From: DASQPR01 sp963836785
GTDB taxonomy: Bacteria > Actinomycetota > Actinomycetes > Mycobacteriales > Micromonosporaceae
Reading direction: 5' to 3'
Assembly: GCA_963836785.1 (NCBI GenBank)
Contig: CAWIKW010000005.1
Location: 665,817-729,816 of the forward strand
Length of the DNA: 64,000 nt
How positions within the stretch are numbered: position 1 is the first letter of the stretch; every line of letters begins with the position of its first letter. Below the pieces are notes generated by a model. The model saw nothing but the letters and a program-made list of their open reading frames with translations. It was not told the DNA's origin and searched no databases. Below are positions 6,489 through 16,504 of this stretch, in pieces. Made by a program: the position numbers and the translations under genes.

Positions 6489-8836
6489 GGCCGGGGGTCC
6501 TCGTCCCGAACCAACAGCGCGACCGGAAGTGATTCGAAGAGTGCCGACAGGGCCAGCGAAGGGCCATCGAGCAACGCACCCGTCAGCACATCTCGCCATT
6601 GGCCATCCGGCATGGTGACGGCGTCGGCATCGGCCCAGCCGCCCGACTCGGCCAACGCGACCGGCCGGCGGGTCACGACGGTCACCGCGCCGCCGCGGTC
6701 GAAACCGAAGACATGCCCGGCGTGCGGTCCGCCCGCGACCAGCGGAAGGTAGTCGCCGAACAGATCCGGGCGATCGCGCCGCAGCCGCAGTGCGCGACTC
6801 GTCACGAGAAGTTTGGCCCCGCCGGATGAGTCGAGGCCGGGGATCCAGCCGTCGTCGAGGCGCTCCAACAATCTCGCGCGGGCGCCGAAGTCGACGGGCC
6901 GACGGTTGTCCGGATCCACCAGCGAGTTGTCCCACAGTTCGGTGCCCTGGTACGTGTCCGGCACGCCCGGCATCGTGAGCTGCACCAGCTTCTGGCCGAC
7001 CGCGTTGCTCCATCCGGGGACGGTGATGTCGGCGACGAATGCGTCGATCGACGACCGCAGCGGACCGTACATGGCGTCGACTACACCGTGCACCGCGCGC
7101 TCGAACGCTTCATTGGGCTCGGCCCACGTCGTGTGTGTGGACGCCTCGCGGGCGGCCTTTACCACGTATGCGTGCAGGCGCTCCGGCTCGATCGGCCACG
7201 CGCCGACGGCGGATTGCCAGATCAGCGCGGCGAGATCCGGATCGTCGAGCGGTGCGGCCGCCGTCCATTCGGACACTGCCGCCTGCCAGCGCGGGCCGAT
7301 CTCCGATAGCACGGCGAGCCGGGCACGGACGTCCTCGCCGCGCTTGGTGTCGTGCGTCGAAAGCGTCGTCATGCCGTGCGGCCACTCGCGCACCCGTCGC
7401 ATCGCGGCCGCGTGGAACTCCTCCGCCGAGACGCCAAACTGGTCGGGCGCGCCGCCGACCTCGTTCAGTGCGACGAAGCGGGTCCACCGGTAATAGGCGG
7501 TGTCCTCGACTCCCTTGGCCATGACGGCGCCGCTGTACTGCTGGAACCGTTGCGCCAGCTCGGTGTGCGGATCGGTGATGGCCGGCGATACGGCGGTCAC
7601 CGCTTCCGGGAACGTCGCGGCGGCCTCTTCGATCGCTTCGTCGAGATGTTCACGCCCGGCCGGCAGGTAGGTCCGGTAAACGTCGAGGTGCACCGCGATG
7701 CCGGCAATGGCCGCCCGCGCTTTCGGATGCTTGGGCGCCAGGTTGGCCAGGCGGCTCAGCTCGGCGGCCAACAGCGTCACCGCCGCCTCGCGCTTGGCGT
7801 CGAGGGCGGCGTCGAAGAAACGGCTACGGGCCGGGAAGTGCGTGACACCGGCCGGATCGATGAACAGCCCGCATACTTCGCGCAAGGCGTCGTAGCCGGT
7901 GTTTCCCGCGACCGGCCAGTCGTCGGGCATCTCCTCGCCGTACTCCAGAATCTTTTCGACCGCGAGCCAAGCGTTGGGTGCCGCGGACCGCAACCGCCGC
8001 AGGTACGCACCCGGGTCGCGTAAGCCGTCCGGATGGTCGACGCGGATGCCGTCAACGAGCCCGGCCTGCACCCAGCGAAGGATTTCGACGTGCGTCTGCG
8101 CAAACACGTCCGGATCCTCGACGCGTACGCCGGCGAGATCGGACACCGCGAAGAAGCGGCGGTATGTCAGCTCCGTGTTGGCGCGGCGCCAGTTGACCAG
8201 CCGGTATTGCTGCCGCATGTGGACCTCGACCGGCGACCCGTCGTCGGTGCCCGGCGCGATCGGATAGCGGTGTTCGAAGTAGCGCAGTTCCGGGCCGTCC
8301 GGTACGTCGCGATCGACGAAGACATCGTCGAGCGAGTCATCGCCGAGCACCGGGATGAGCAACGGACCGCGCGACCAGTCGATGTCGAACCAGGGCGCGT
8401 ACGGCGAGTCCGGTCCGTCCCGTAGCACCGACCACCACGCCGGGTTCGTCTCCGGGCGCGCCACGCCGAGGTGATTGGGCACGATGTCGACGACGAGGCC
8501 GAGCCCAACGGATCGCAATGCCGCGACCAGACGATCGAGCGCTTCGGCGCCACCGAGCTCCGGATTCACCCGGGTCGGATCGACCACGTCGTAGCCATGT
8601 GCCGATCCGGGCGTCGCCGCGAGCAGTGGTGCGCTGTAGAAGTGGGTAACCCCGAGGCTTGCGAGGTACGGCGCGAGCTTGGCGGCCGTGTCGAGGTCGA
8701 AGTCGGGCCGGACCTGCACCCGGTACGTCGAGACGGGCACCGTCGACGTGGCACCCACCGTCGTCGCCGCCGCGCCGGGCGTCGCCGCGCCGGGCGTCGC
8801 CGGGGCGTCGCCGGCGGCGGACGTCGAATCCGTCAT
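6485..8836 (-). CDS. treY: Malto-oligosyltrehalose synthase
   Basis: A GH13 enzyme of 783 residues that converts the reducing-end alpha-1,4 bond of a glucan into an alpha,alpha-1,1 bond. After a short Ala/Thr/Gly-rich leader it starts STYRVQVRPDFDLDTAAKLA and carries YDVVDPTRVNPELGG, VVDIVPNHLGV, the catalytic segment GIRVDHPDGLRDP and VEKILEYGE, as well as AMAKGVEDTAYYRW-like sequence and TMPGVPDTYQGTELWD near the end. The ATG overlaps the glgX stop (ATGA) and its own stop overlaps treZ (GTGA), so the three genes are translationally coupled. Confidence 0.96.
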   Translation of the reverse strand: MTDSTSAAGDAPATPGAATPGAAATTVGATSTVPVSTYRVQVRPDFDLDTAAKLAPYLASLGVTHFYSAPLLAATPGSAHGYDVVDPTRVNPELGGAEALDRLVAALRSVGLGLVVDIVPNHLGVARPETNPAWWSVLRDGPDSPYAPWFDIDWSRGPLLIPVLGDDSLDDVFVDRDVPDGPELRYFEHRYPIAPGTDDGSPVEVHMRQQYRLVNWRRANTELTYRRFFAVSDLAGVRVEDPDVFAQTHVEILRWVQAGLVDGIRVDHPDGLRDPGAYLRRLRSAAPNAWLAVEKILEYGEEMPDDWPVAGNTGYDALREVCGLFIDPAGVTHFPARSRFFDAALDAKREAAVTLLAAELSRLANLAPKHPKARAAIAGIAVHLDVYRTYLPAGREHLDEAIEEAAATFPEAVTAVSPAITDPHTELAQRFQQYSGAVMAKGVEDTAYYRWTRFVALNEVGGAPDQFGVSAEEFHAAAMRRVREWPHGMTTLSTHDTKRGEDVRARLAVLSEIGPRWQAAVSEWTAAAPLDDPDLAALIWQSAVGAWPIEPERLHAYVVKAAREASTHTTWAEPNEAFERAVHGVVDAMYGPLRSSIDAFVADITVPGWSNAVGQKLVQLTMPGVPDTYQGTELWDNSLVDPDNRRPVDFGARARLLERLDDGWIPGLDSSGGAKLLVTSRALRLRRDRPDLFGDYLPLVAGGPHAGHVFGFDRGGAVTVVTRRPVALAESGGWADADAVTMPDGQWRDVLTGALLDGPSLALSALFESLPVALLVRDEDPRP

Positions 8837-10941
8837 CGCTCCTGCTCGAGCACGATCAGGCAGCGATCGGGCACCCAGACGCTGCCGCCCGCCGCCACCG
8901 TCGGCGGCTCGTCCAGCTTCGGCTGGCTCGTGTCCAACACGGCGACCCATTTGCCGCCGTATTCGCCGGGCGGCATCACGAACTCGGTCCACTGTGGATT
9001 GGCGTTGAAGCACAACATGAACGACGAGTCGACGTAGCGCTCGCCCTGCGGCCCGCGATCGCGGATGCCGTCGCCGTTGATGAACAGCGACACCGCCTGG
9101 CCGAAGTCCTCGCTCCAATCGTCCTCGGACATCGGGCGTCCGTCGGAGGCGAACCACGCGACATCGGTGATCGGCTCGTCGCCGCCCCGGCGCACCGGAC
9201 GTCCGGTCACGAAGCGGCGGCGGAGGAACGCGCGATGCGCCTTGCGGAACCGCGTCAGCGACTGGGTGAACGCGAGCATCGTCTCGTCGACATCGTCCCA
9301 GTCCACCCAGGTCAGCTCGGAATCCTGGCAGTATCCGTTGTTGTTGCCGAGTTGCGTGCGGCCGAGCTCGTCGCCGTGGCCGATCATCGGCACGCCGAGC
9401 GACAGCATCAACGTCGCCATGAAGTTGCGCCGCTGTCGTGCCCGCAAAGCCAGGATGTCCTGATCGTCGGTCGGCCCCTCGACGCCACAGTTCCAGGACC
9501 GGTTGTCGTCGGCGCCGTCCCGGTTGTCTTCGAGATTCGCCTCGTTGTGCTTGTCGTTGTACGACACGAGATCGCTGAGCGTGAAGCCGTCGTGGCAGGT
9601 GACGAAGTTGATACTCGACACCGGCCGACGACCGTCGGAGAGGTAGAGGTCGGCCGAACCACACAGTCGCGTCGCGAACTCGGCCAGGGTCTCCGGTGCA
9701 CCGCGCCAGAAATCGCGGGTGGTGTCGCGATACTTGCCATTCCACTCGGTCCACAGCGGCGGAAATCCGCCGACCTGGTAGCCGCCCGGTCCGACGTCCC
9801 ACGGTTCGGCGATGAGCTTGACCGTGCTGATCACCGGATCCTGCTGCACCACCTCGAAGAAGGTCGAGAGCCGGTCGACTTCATAGAATTCGCGGGCGAG
9901 CGTGGCGGCGAGATCGAAACGGAACCCGTCGACGTGCATGTCGAGCACCCAGTAGCGCAGCGAATCCATGATGAGCTGCAGCATCTGCGGGCTACGCGCG
10001 TTCAGGCTGTTGCCGGTGCCGGTGTAGTCGAGATAGTGGCGCTGGTCGTCGTCGACCAGCCGGTAGTAGGCGGCGTTGTCGATGCCGCGGAACGACAGCG
10101 TCGGGCCGAGGTGACTGCCCTCGGCGGTGTGGTTGTAGACCACATCGAGGATGACCTCGATACCCGCCGCGTGCATGGCCTTGACCATGGCCCGGAATTC
10201 CTGCACCTGCTGGCCGTTGGCGCCGCTGGACGCATAGCCGTGGTACGGAGCGAAGAAGCCGATCGTGTTGTAGCCCCAGTAGTTCCGAAGCCCCTCTTCG
10301 ACGAGCCGCTGATCGTGCACGAACTGGTGGACGGGCATGAGCTCGATCGCCGTGATGCCGAGCTTCACCAGATGCTCGACGATCACCGGGTGCCCGATCC
10401 CGGCGTACGTGCCGCGCAGGTGCTCGGGCAGCTTCGGGTGGCGCATGGTCAGGCCCTTGACGTGGGCCTCATAGATGATCGACTGGTGGTACGGGATATT
10501 CGGCAACCGGTCGTTGCCCCAGTCGAAGTAGGGGTTCACGACGACGGCCTTGGGCATGAACGCGGCCGAGTCGAGCGTGGAGATCTTGTCCGGGTCGTCC
10601 CAGTCGTAGCCGTACACCGACGGATCCCACTCGATGTCGCCGTCGATCGCCTTGGCGTACGGGTCGATCAGCAACTTCGCCGGGTTGCACCGTTGGCCGT
10701 TGGCCGGATCGTAGGCACCGTAGACCCGGTATCCGTACCGCTGACCGGGCTCGACTCCCGGGATGTACGCATGCCACACGTACGCGTCGACCTCACGCAG
10801 CTCGACCCGTTCCTCGGTGCCGGCGGCGTCGAACAGGCACAGCTCCACCTTCGTCGCGACCTCGGAGAGCAGCGCGAAATTCGTGCCGGTCCCGTCGTAG
10901 GTCGCGCCCAGCGGGTATCGCTGGCCCGGCCAGACCTCCAT
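8833..10941 (-). CDS. glgX: Glycogen debranching enzyme (isoamylase type)
   Basis: A GH13 enzyme of about 702 residues that hydrolyses alpha-1,6 branches in glycogen or limit dextrins, supplying linear chains to TreY. An N-terminal CBM48-like domain (GATYDGTGTNFALLSEVATK) precedes the barrel with DVVYNHTAEG, VDGFRFDLA (nucleophile Asp), LIAEPWDVGPGGYQ and VTCHDGFTLSDLVSYN. The ATG at 10941 is preferred because GAGG lies 8 nt upstream; a GTG 9 nt earlier is possible. It heads the glgX-treY-treZ unit and is separated from glgB by a hairpin. Confidence 0.96.
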   Translation of the reverse strand: MEVWPGQRYPLGATYDGTGTNFALLSEVATKVELCLFDAAGTEERVELREVDAYVWHAYIPGVEPGQRYGYRVYGAYDPANGQRCNPAKLLIDPYAKAIDGDIEWDPSVYGYDWDDPDKISTLDSAAFMPKAVVVNPYFDWGNDRLPNIPYHQSIIYEAHVKGLTMRHPKLPEHLRGTYAGIGHPVIVEHLVKLGITAIELMPVHQFVHDQRLVEEGLRNYWGYNTIGFFAPYHGYASSGANGQQVQEFRAMVKAMHAAGIEVILDVVYNHTAEGSHLGPTLSFRGIDNAAYYRLVDDDQRHYLDYTGTGNSLNARSPQMLQLIMDSLRYWVLDMHVDGFRFDLAATLAREFYEVDRLSTFFEVVQQDPVISTVKLIAEPWDVGPGGYQVGGFPPLWTEWNGKYRDTTRDFWRGAPETLAEFATRLCGSADLYLSDGRRPVSSINFVTCHDGFTLSDLVSYNDKHNEANLEDNRDGADDNRSWNCGVEGPTDDQDILALRARQRRNFMATLMLSLGVPMIGHGDELGRTQLGNNNGYCQDSELTWVDWDDVDETMLAFTQSLTRFRKAHRAFLRRRFVTGRPVRRGGDEPITDVAWFASDGRPMSEDDWSEDFGQAVSLFINGDGIRDRGPQGERYVDSSFMLCFNANPQWTEFVMPPGEYGGKWVAVLDTSQPKLDEPPTVAAGGSVWVPDRCLIVLEQER

Positions 10942-10999
10942 GAAAGGCACCTCTTCGTTGTCCGTCGCGCCGGGCCGGCGCTGTCTCCATCGGCTCGAC

Positions 11000-11023
11000 C
11001 GGCGGCCTTCCTACGGGCCGCCG
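11000..11023 (-). terminator. Hairpin between glgB and glgX
   Basis: CGGCGGCC and GGCCGCCG (8 bp, 8-nt loop) lie a few bases after the glgB stop and about 60 bp before the glgX start. It may end or attenuate the upstream transcript and divide the cluster into glgE-treS-mak-glgB and glgX-treY-treZ. There is no U-tract. Confidence 0.45.
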
Positions 11024-11026
11024 AGG

Positions 11027-13132
11027 CTACTCCGGCGCCAGCCAGAGCGCGCCCAGTGGCGGCACCCGCAGCAGAGCCGACGCCGGCATTCCATGTGCCG
11101 GATGCTCGTCGGTCGCCTCGACGGCCCCCCAGTTGCCCACGCCCGACCCGCCATACACCTCGGCGTCTGTGTTGATTATCTCGCGCCAGCGGCCGGTCGA
11201 CGGCAATCCGAGACGGTACCCCTCATGCGGGATGGACGCGAAATTGACAACGCAGGCCAGAACCTCACCCGTTCGTCCGTACCGCAGGAACGAGAACGTG
11301 TTGCGCGCGGCGTCATCGGCGTCGATCCAGCGGAAGCCGACGGGGTTGGTGTCCTGGGTCCACAAGGCCGGCGTGTCGCGGTAGATCGTGTTGAGGTCGC
11401 GAAGTGCCCGCTGGACCCCGGCGCGAGCCGGATCGTCCAGCAGCCCCCACGGCAGCCCGGCGCCCTCGTTCCATTCACGGTCGTCGGCCAGCTCAGAGCC
11501 CATGAAGATCAATTGCTTGCCTGGGAACGCCCACATGAACGCCAAGAGGGCGCGCAGCGTGGCCAACCGCTGCCACCAGTCGCCGGGCGCCTTCGTCAGT
11601 AGTGAGCGCTTGCCGTGCACGACCTCGTCATGGCTGATCGGCAGCACGTAGTTCTCGCTGAACGCATAGACCCCGGCGAAGGTCATCTGTGGGTGGTGAT
11701 ACTGCCGGTGGATCGGCTCGCGCGAGATGTAGCTCAGCGTGTCGTGCATCCAACCCATGTTCCATTTGAAGCCGAAGCCCAGGCCGTCGGCGTCCGTCGG
11801 CTGAGTGACGCCGGAGAAGGCGGTCGACTCCTCGGCGATCGTGGTCACGCCGGGATGCTTGCGGTAGACCGTCGCGTTCATCTCCTGCAGGAACGAGATC
11901 GCGTCGAGGTTCTCCCGGCCGCCCTTCGCGTTCGGCCGCCACTGGCCGGCCTTGCGCGAATAGTCGAGATAGAGCATCGACGCGACGGCGTCCACCCGCA
12001 GGCCGTCGGCGTGGAACTGGTCGCACCAATAAAGCGCGTTCGCGACCAGGAAGTTGCGCACCTCCGGGCGGCCGAAGTCGAAGATCAGCGTGCCCCAGTC
12101 CGGATGCTCGCCGCGCATCGGATCGCTGTGCTCATACAGGGGCGAGCCGTCGAAGCGGGCCAGGGCCCAGGCATCGCGCGGGAAATGCGCCGGGACCCAG
12201 TCGAGGATGACGCCGATATCGGCCTGGTGTAACCGGTCGATGAGCAGCCGGAGGCCGTCCGGATCGCCGAACCGGGCCGTCGGCGCGTAGTAGCCGGTGA
12301 CCTGGTAGCCCCAGGACCCGCCGTACGGATGCTCCATGACCGGCAGGAGTTCGACGTGGGTGAAGCCCTGCTCGCTGACGTACGCGGTGAGCTGCTCGGC
12401 CAGCTCCGTGTAGGACAGGCCGGGGCGCCAGGAACCGAGATGCACCTCGTAGACGCTCATCGGTCGCTCGTGCAACGCGGTCTGCGCCCGGCGGTCGAGC
12501 CAGTCGTCGTCGCCCCACACGTAGTTCGACTCATCGATCATCGAAGCCGTCCGCGGTGGTGTCTCGGTCCGCCGTGCCATCGGGTCGGCCTTTTCCTGCC
12601 ACGTCCCGTCGCGACCGAGGATGCGGAACTTGTAGCGCTGGCCGACCTGGGCGTCCGGGACGTACAGCTCCCACACGCCGGAGCTGCCGAGCGACCGCAT
12701 CGGCCAGCCGTCGTGGACGCCCCAGCCAGTGAAGTCACCGACCACACGGACACCCTGCGCGTTCGGCGCCCATACCGTGAACGCGGTGCCCCCGACCCGC
12801 GGCTGCGCGCCGAGCACCGTCCACAGCTCCTCGTGCCGGCCCTCCGCGATCAGGTGCAGGTCGAGGTCGCCGAGCGTGGGCAGATGCCGGTACGGATCGT
12901 CGAACTGCCGGCCGTCGATCTCGATCCGATAGTCGATGATCATGCCGGGTAGCGTGACCTCGAAGATGCCCTCGTCGTGGACGCGGTGCATCGGCACCGT
13001 GCTGCCTTCGGCGACGACCGATACGTCGGTGGCCCCGCGACGCAGGGTCCGTATCGTCGTCTTGTCGCCGTCCGGGTGCGCACCGAGGATTGCGTGTGGA
13101 TCGTGGACCGCGCCGGTGATGATCTCGTTCAC
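11027..13132 (-). CDS. glgB: 1,4-alpha-glucan branching enzyme
   Basis: A 701-residue GH13 branching enzyme that forms alpha-1,6 branches on the linear glucan made by GlgE. It has two N-terminal beta domains (HAILGAHPDGDKTTIRTLRR; then AFTVWAPNAQGVRVVGDFTG), then YEVHLGSWR, the catalytic DGLRVDAVASMLYLDYSR and TIAEESTAF, and ISHDEVVHGKRSLL. The GTG at 13132 overlaps the mak stop (GTGA) with GGAAGGGG upstream. Length is usual for the family. Confidence 0.96.
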   Translation of the reverse strand: MNEIITGAVHDPHAILGAHPDGDKTTIRTLRRGATDVSVVAEGSTVPMHRVHDEGIFEVTLPGMIIDYRIEIDGRQFDDPYRHLPTLGDLDLHLIAEGRHEELWTVLGAQPRVGGTAFTVWAPNAQGVRVVGDFTGWGVHDGWPMRSLGSSGVWELYVPDAQVGQRYKFRILGRDGTWQEKADPMARRTETPPRTASMIDESNYVWGDDDWLDRRAQTALHERPMSVYEVHLGSWRPGLSYTELAEQLTAYVSEQGFTHVELLPVMEHPYGGSWGYQVTGYYAPTARFGDPDGLRLLIDRLHQADIGVILDWVPAHFPRDAWALARFDGSPLYEHSDPMRGEHPDWGTLIFDFGRPEVRNFLVANALYWCDQFHADGLRVDAVASMLYLDYSRKAGQWRPNAKGGRENLDAISFLQEMNATVYRKHPGVTTIAEESTAFSGVTQPTDADGLGFGFKWNMGWMHDTLSYISREPIHRQYHHPQMTFAGVYAFSENYVLPISHDEVVHGKRSLLTKAPGDWWQRLATLRALLAFMWAFPGKQLIFMGSELADDREWNEGAGLPWGLLDDPARAGVQRALRDLNTIYRDTPALWTQDTNPVGFRWIDADDAARNTFSFLRYGRTGEVLACVVNFASIPHEGYRLGLPSTGRWREIINTDAEVYGGSGVGNWGAVEATDEHPAHGMPASALLRVPPLGALWLAPE

Positions 13133-14666
13133 TGTCGGCCCCTTCCGTTTGACGTGTCGTCCGCCGCGATGTCGCCGCCGACCGGACGATCGCTCTGACC
13201 GGCGGGTGGTCCACCGCTGGGAATGCCCGGACCCACGCCGCCGCTCGGCATGCCCGGGCTGGCGGTGAAGTTGCCGCCGCCGAAGCCGCCGCTGACCGGC
13301 AGGACGTCGTCCGGTGACACCGTTTCGGTCTCCTCGGCGCTGGCCGGGATCTGCGTGCCGCCACCGAGCAGGCGATCGATCGAGTGCAGTGGGATCCACA
13401 GCCAGCTTGGCCGGTGCCGTGCCTCGTACGCCGCCTCGTACGCGGCCTTGTCCAGCTCGTACGCGGCGAGCAGGTCGACGTGTTCACGCGGGTCCACGCC
13501 GGACACGGCGGTGTAACCGTCGCAGAACGCCGCTCGATTGCGTGCGGCCCATTCGCGGGCCCGCTCGCCGAGCTGTTCGTTGTCGGTGTCGCCGATCAGC
13601 AGCTGGTAGGCCGCGTAGTCGAACGAGCGCAACATCGCGGCGACGTCCCGCATCGGGGAGTCCGGCCGGCGGCGCTCCTCGATCGGTTGGCCCGGCTCGC
13701 CCTCGAAGTCGATGATCAGCCAGTTGTACGGCGTCCGCAGCGCCTGACCGAGGTGCAGGTCGCCGTGTACGCGCTGGATGATCGATGGTGCCGTGGCGCG
13801 CTGCAGGATCGCGATCGCCGCGTCGAGGTGCTCCGCGATCTGCGGCACGGTGTCCGCCGCCGCCCGCAGGCGTTCGATCATATGGTCGACCGGCGGCTTC
13901 TCGATCTCGCGGCCGAGTTCGTCGCCGAGCGTGCCGTGGATCGACGCGACCGCCTCGCCGAGCCGGTGAGCCTCGCCGGCGAAGTCGCCGCCGACCTGAT
14001 CCGGTCCGTACCCCGGCTGGGCGATCAGGTCGCGGGCGCTGGTGACGGCCATCGACCATCCGTCGGCCGAGTTGGCCGCGAATTCGGTCAACGTGGCCAG
14101 GGACAGCGGCTGTCCTTCGGTGTCCATGCCCTCGATGGCGCCCATCAAGCGCGCCGAATACGGGCTTTCGGCGCGGCCCAACGCGCGGCCCAGCTCGAGA
14201 TCCGGATTCAGGCCCGGCACGACGCGGCGATAGAGCTTGAGGATGGCCGAGCCGTTGAACACCACGCTCGAGTTGCTCTGCTCGCCGTCGATCACACGCG
14301 CCGTGCTGTCGTCCACCGCGGCTGTACCGGGCTCGGCCTCGAAACGCAGGTCACCGACGGCGTGTCCGGCCAGGATCATGCTCAACAACTCACGGCTCGT
14401 CCGTTCGCTGTAGAGGGCGTCATATCCCGTTCGACCGTCGGTGTCGCCGATGCGCGCGACACCGACGAATTCGTCGGCGGGTGACCGATCCCAGCCCACG
14501 ACGACCTGATAGGCCTGCGTTGCTCCATCGGTGAAGTGGACGCGCAGCAGCATGTGGTCGAGGTCGTCGGCGAGTGGGGTGACCGACGTCGACTCGACCT
14601 CGGCAATAGTGCGGCCGCGCCCTGCGTACCACCGTTGCTGCGGTAGCCAGTCGGCGAACGGCAAGC

Positions 14667-14670
<4 letters not shown>
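13129..14670 (-). CDS. mak: Maltokinase
   Basis: Also called Pep2. Uses ATP to phosphorylate maltose to maltose 1-phosphate, the GlgE donor. The 513-residue protein begins MSLPFADWLPQQRWYAGRGR, has the N-lobe segment SSVVFNGSAILKLYRR, and the kinase-fold catalytic motifs RVHGDLHLGQ and WLIIDFEGEP. The last 70 residues form an unusual Gly/Pro/Ser-rich tail (GGFGGGNFTASPGMPSGG...) absent from typical maltokinases. The ATG overlaps the treS stop (ATGA), matching the well-known TreS-Mak partnership. Confidence 0.95.
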
Positions 14671-16430
<1,760 letters not shown>

Positions 16431-16504
16431 GGTTTATCGGTTTCCTCCTCAACCCCCCGACTAAACGCCCGCCACTGCGGCCACCCGAGTGGCCTTTGTC
16501 TCTC

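Noticed and set aside
8659..11175. An 838-codon open frame on the plus strand opposite glgX and treY
   Set aside because: It is antisense to clear GH13 genes and has the Val/Asp/Arg-rich composition of a shadow frame in high-GC DNA; no family motifs.
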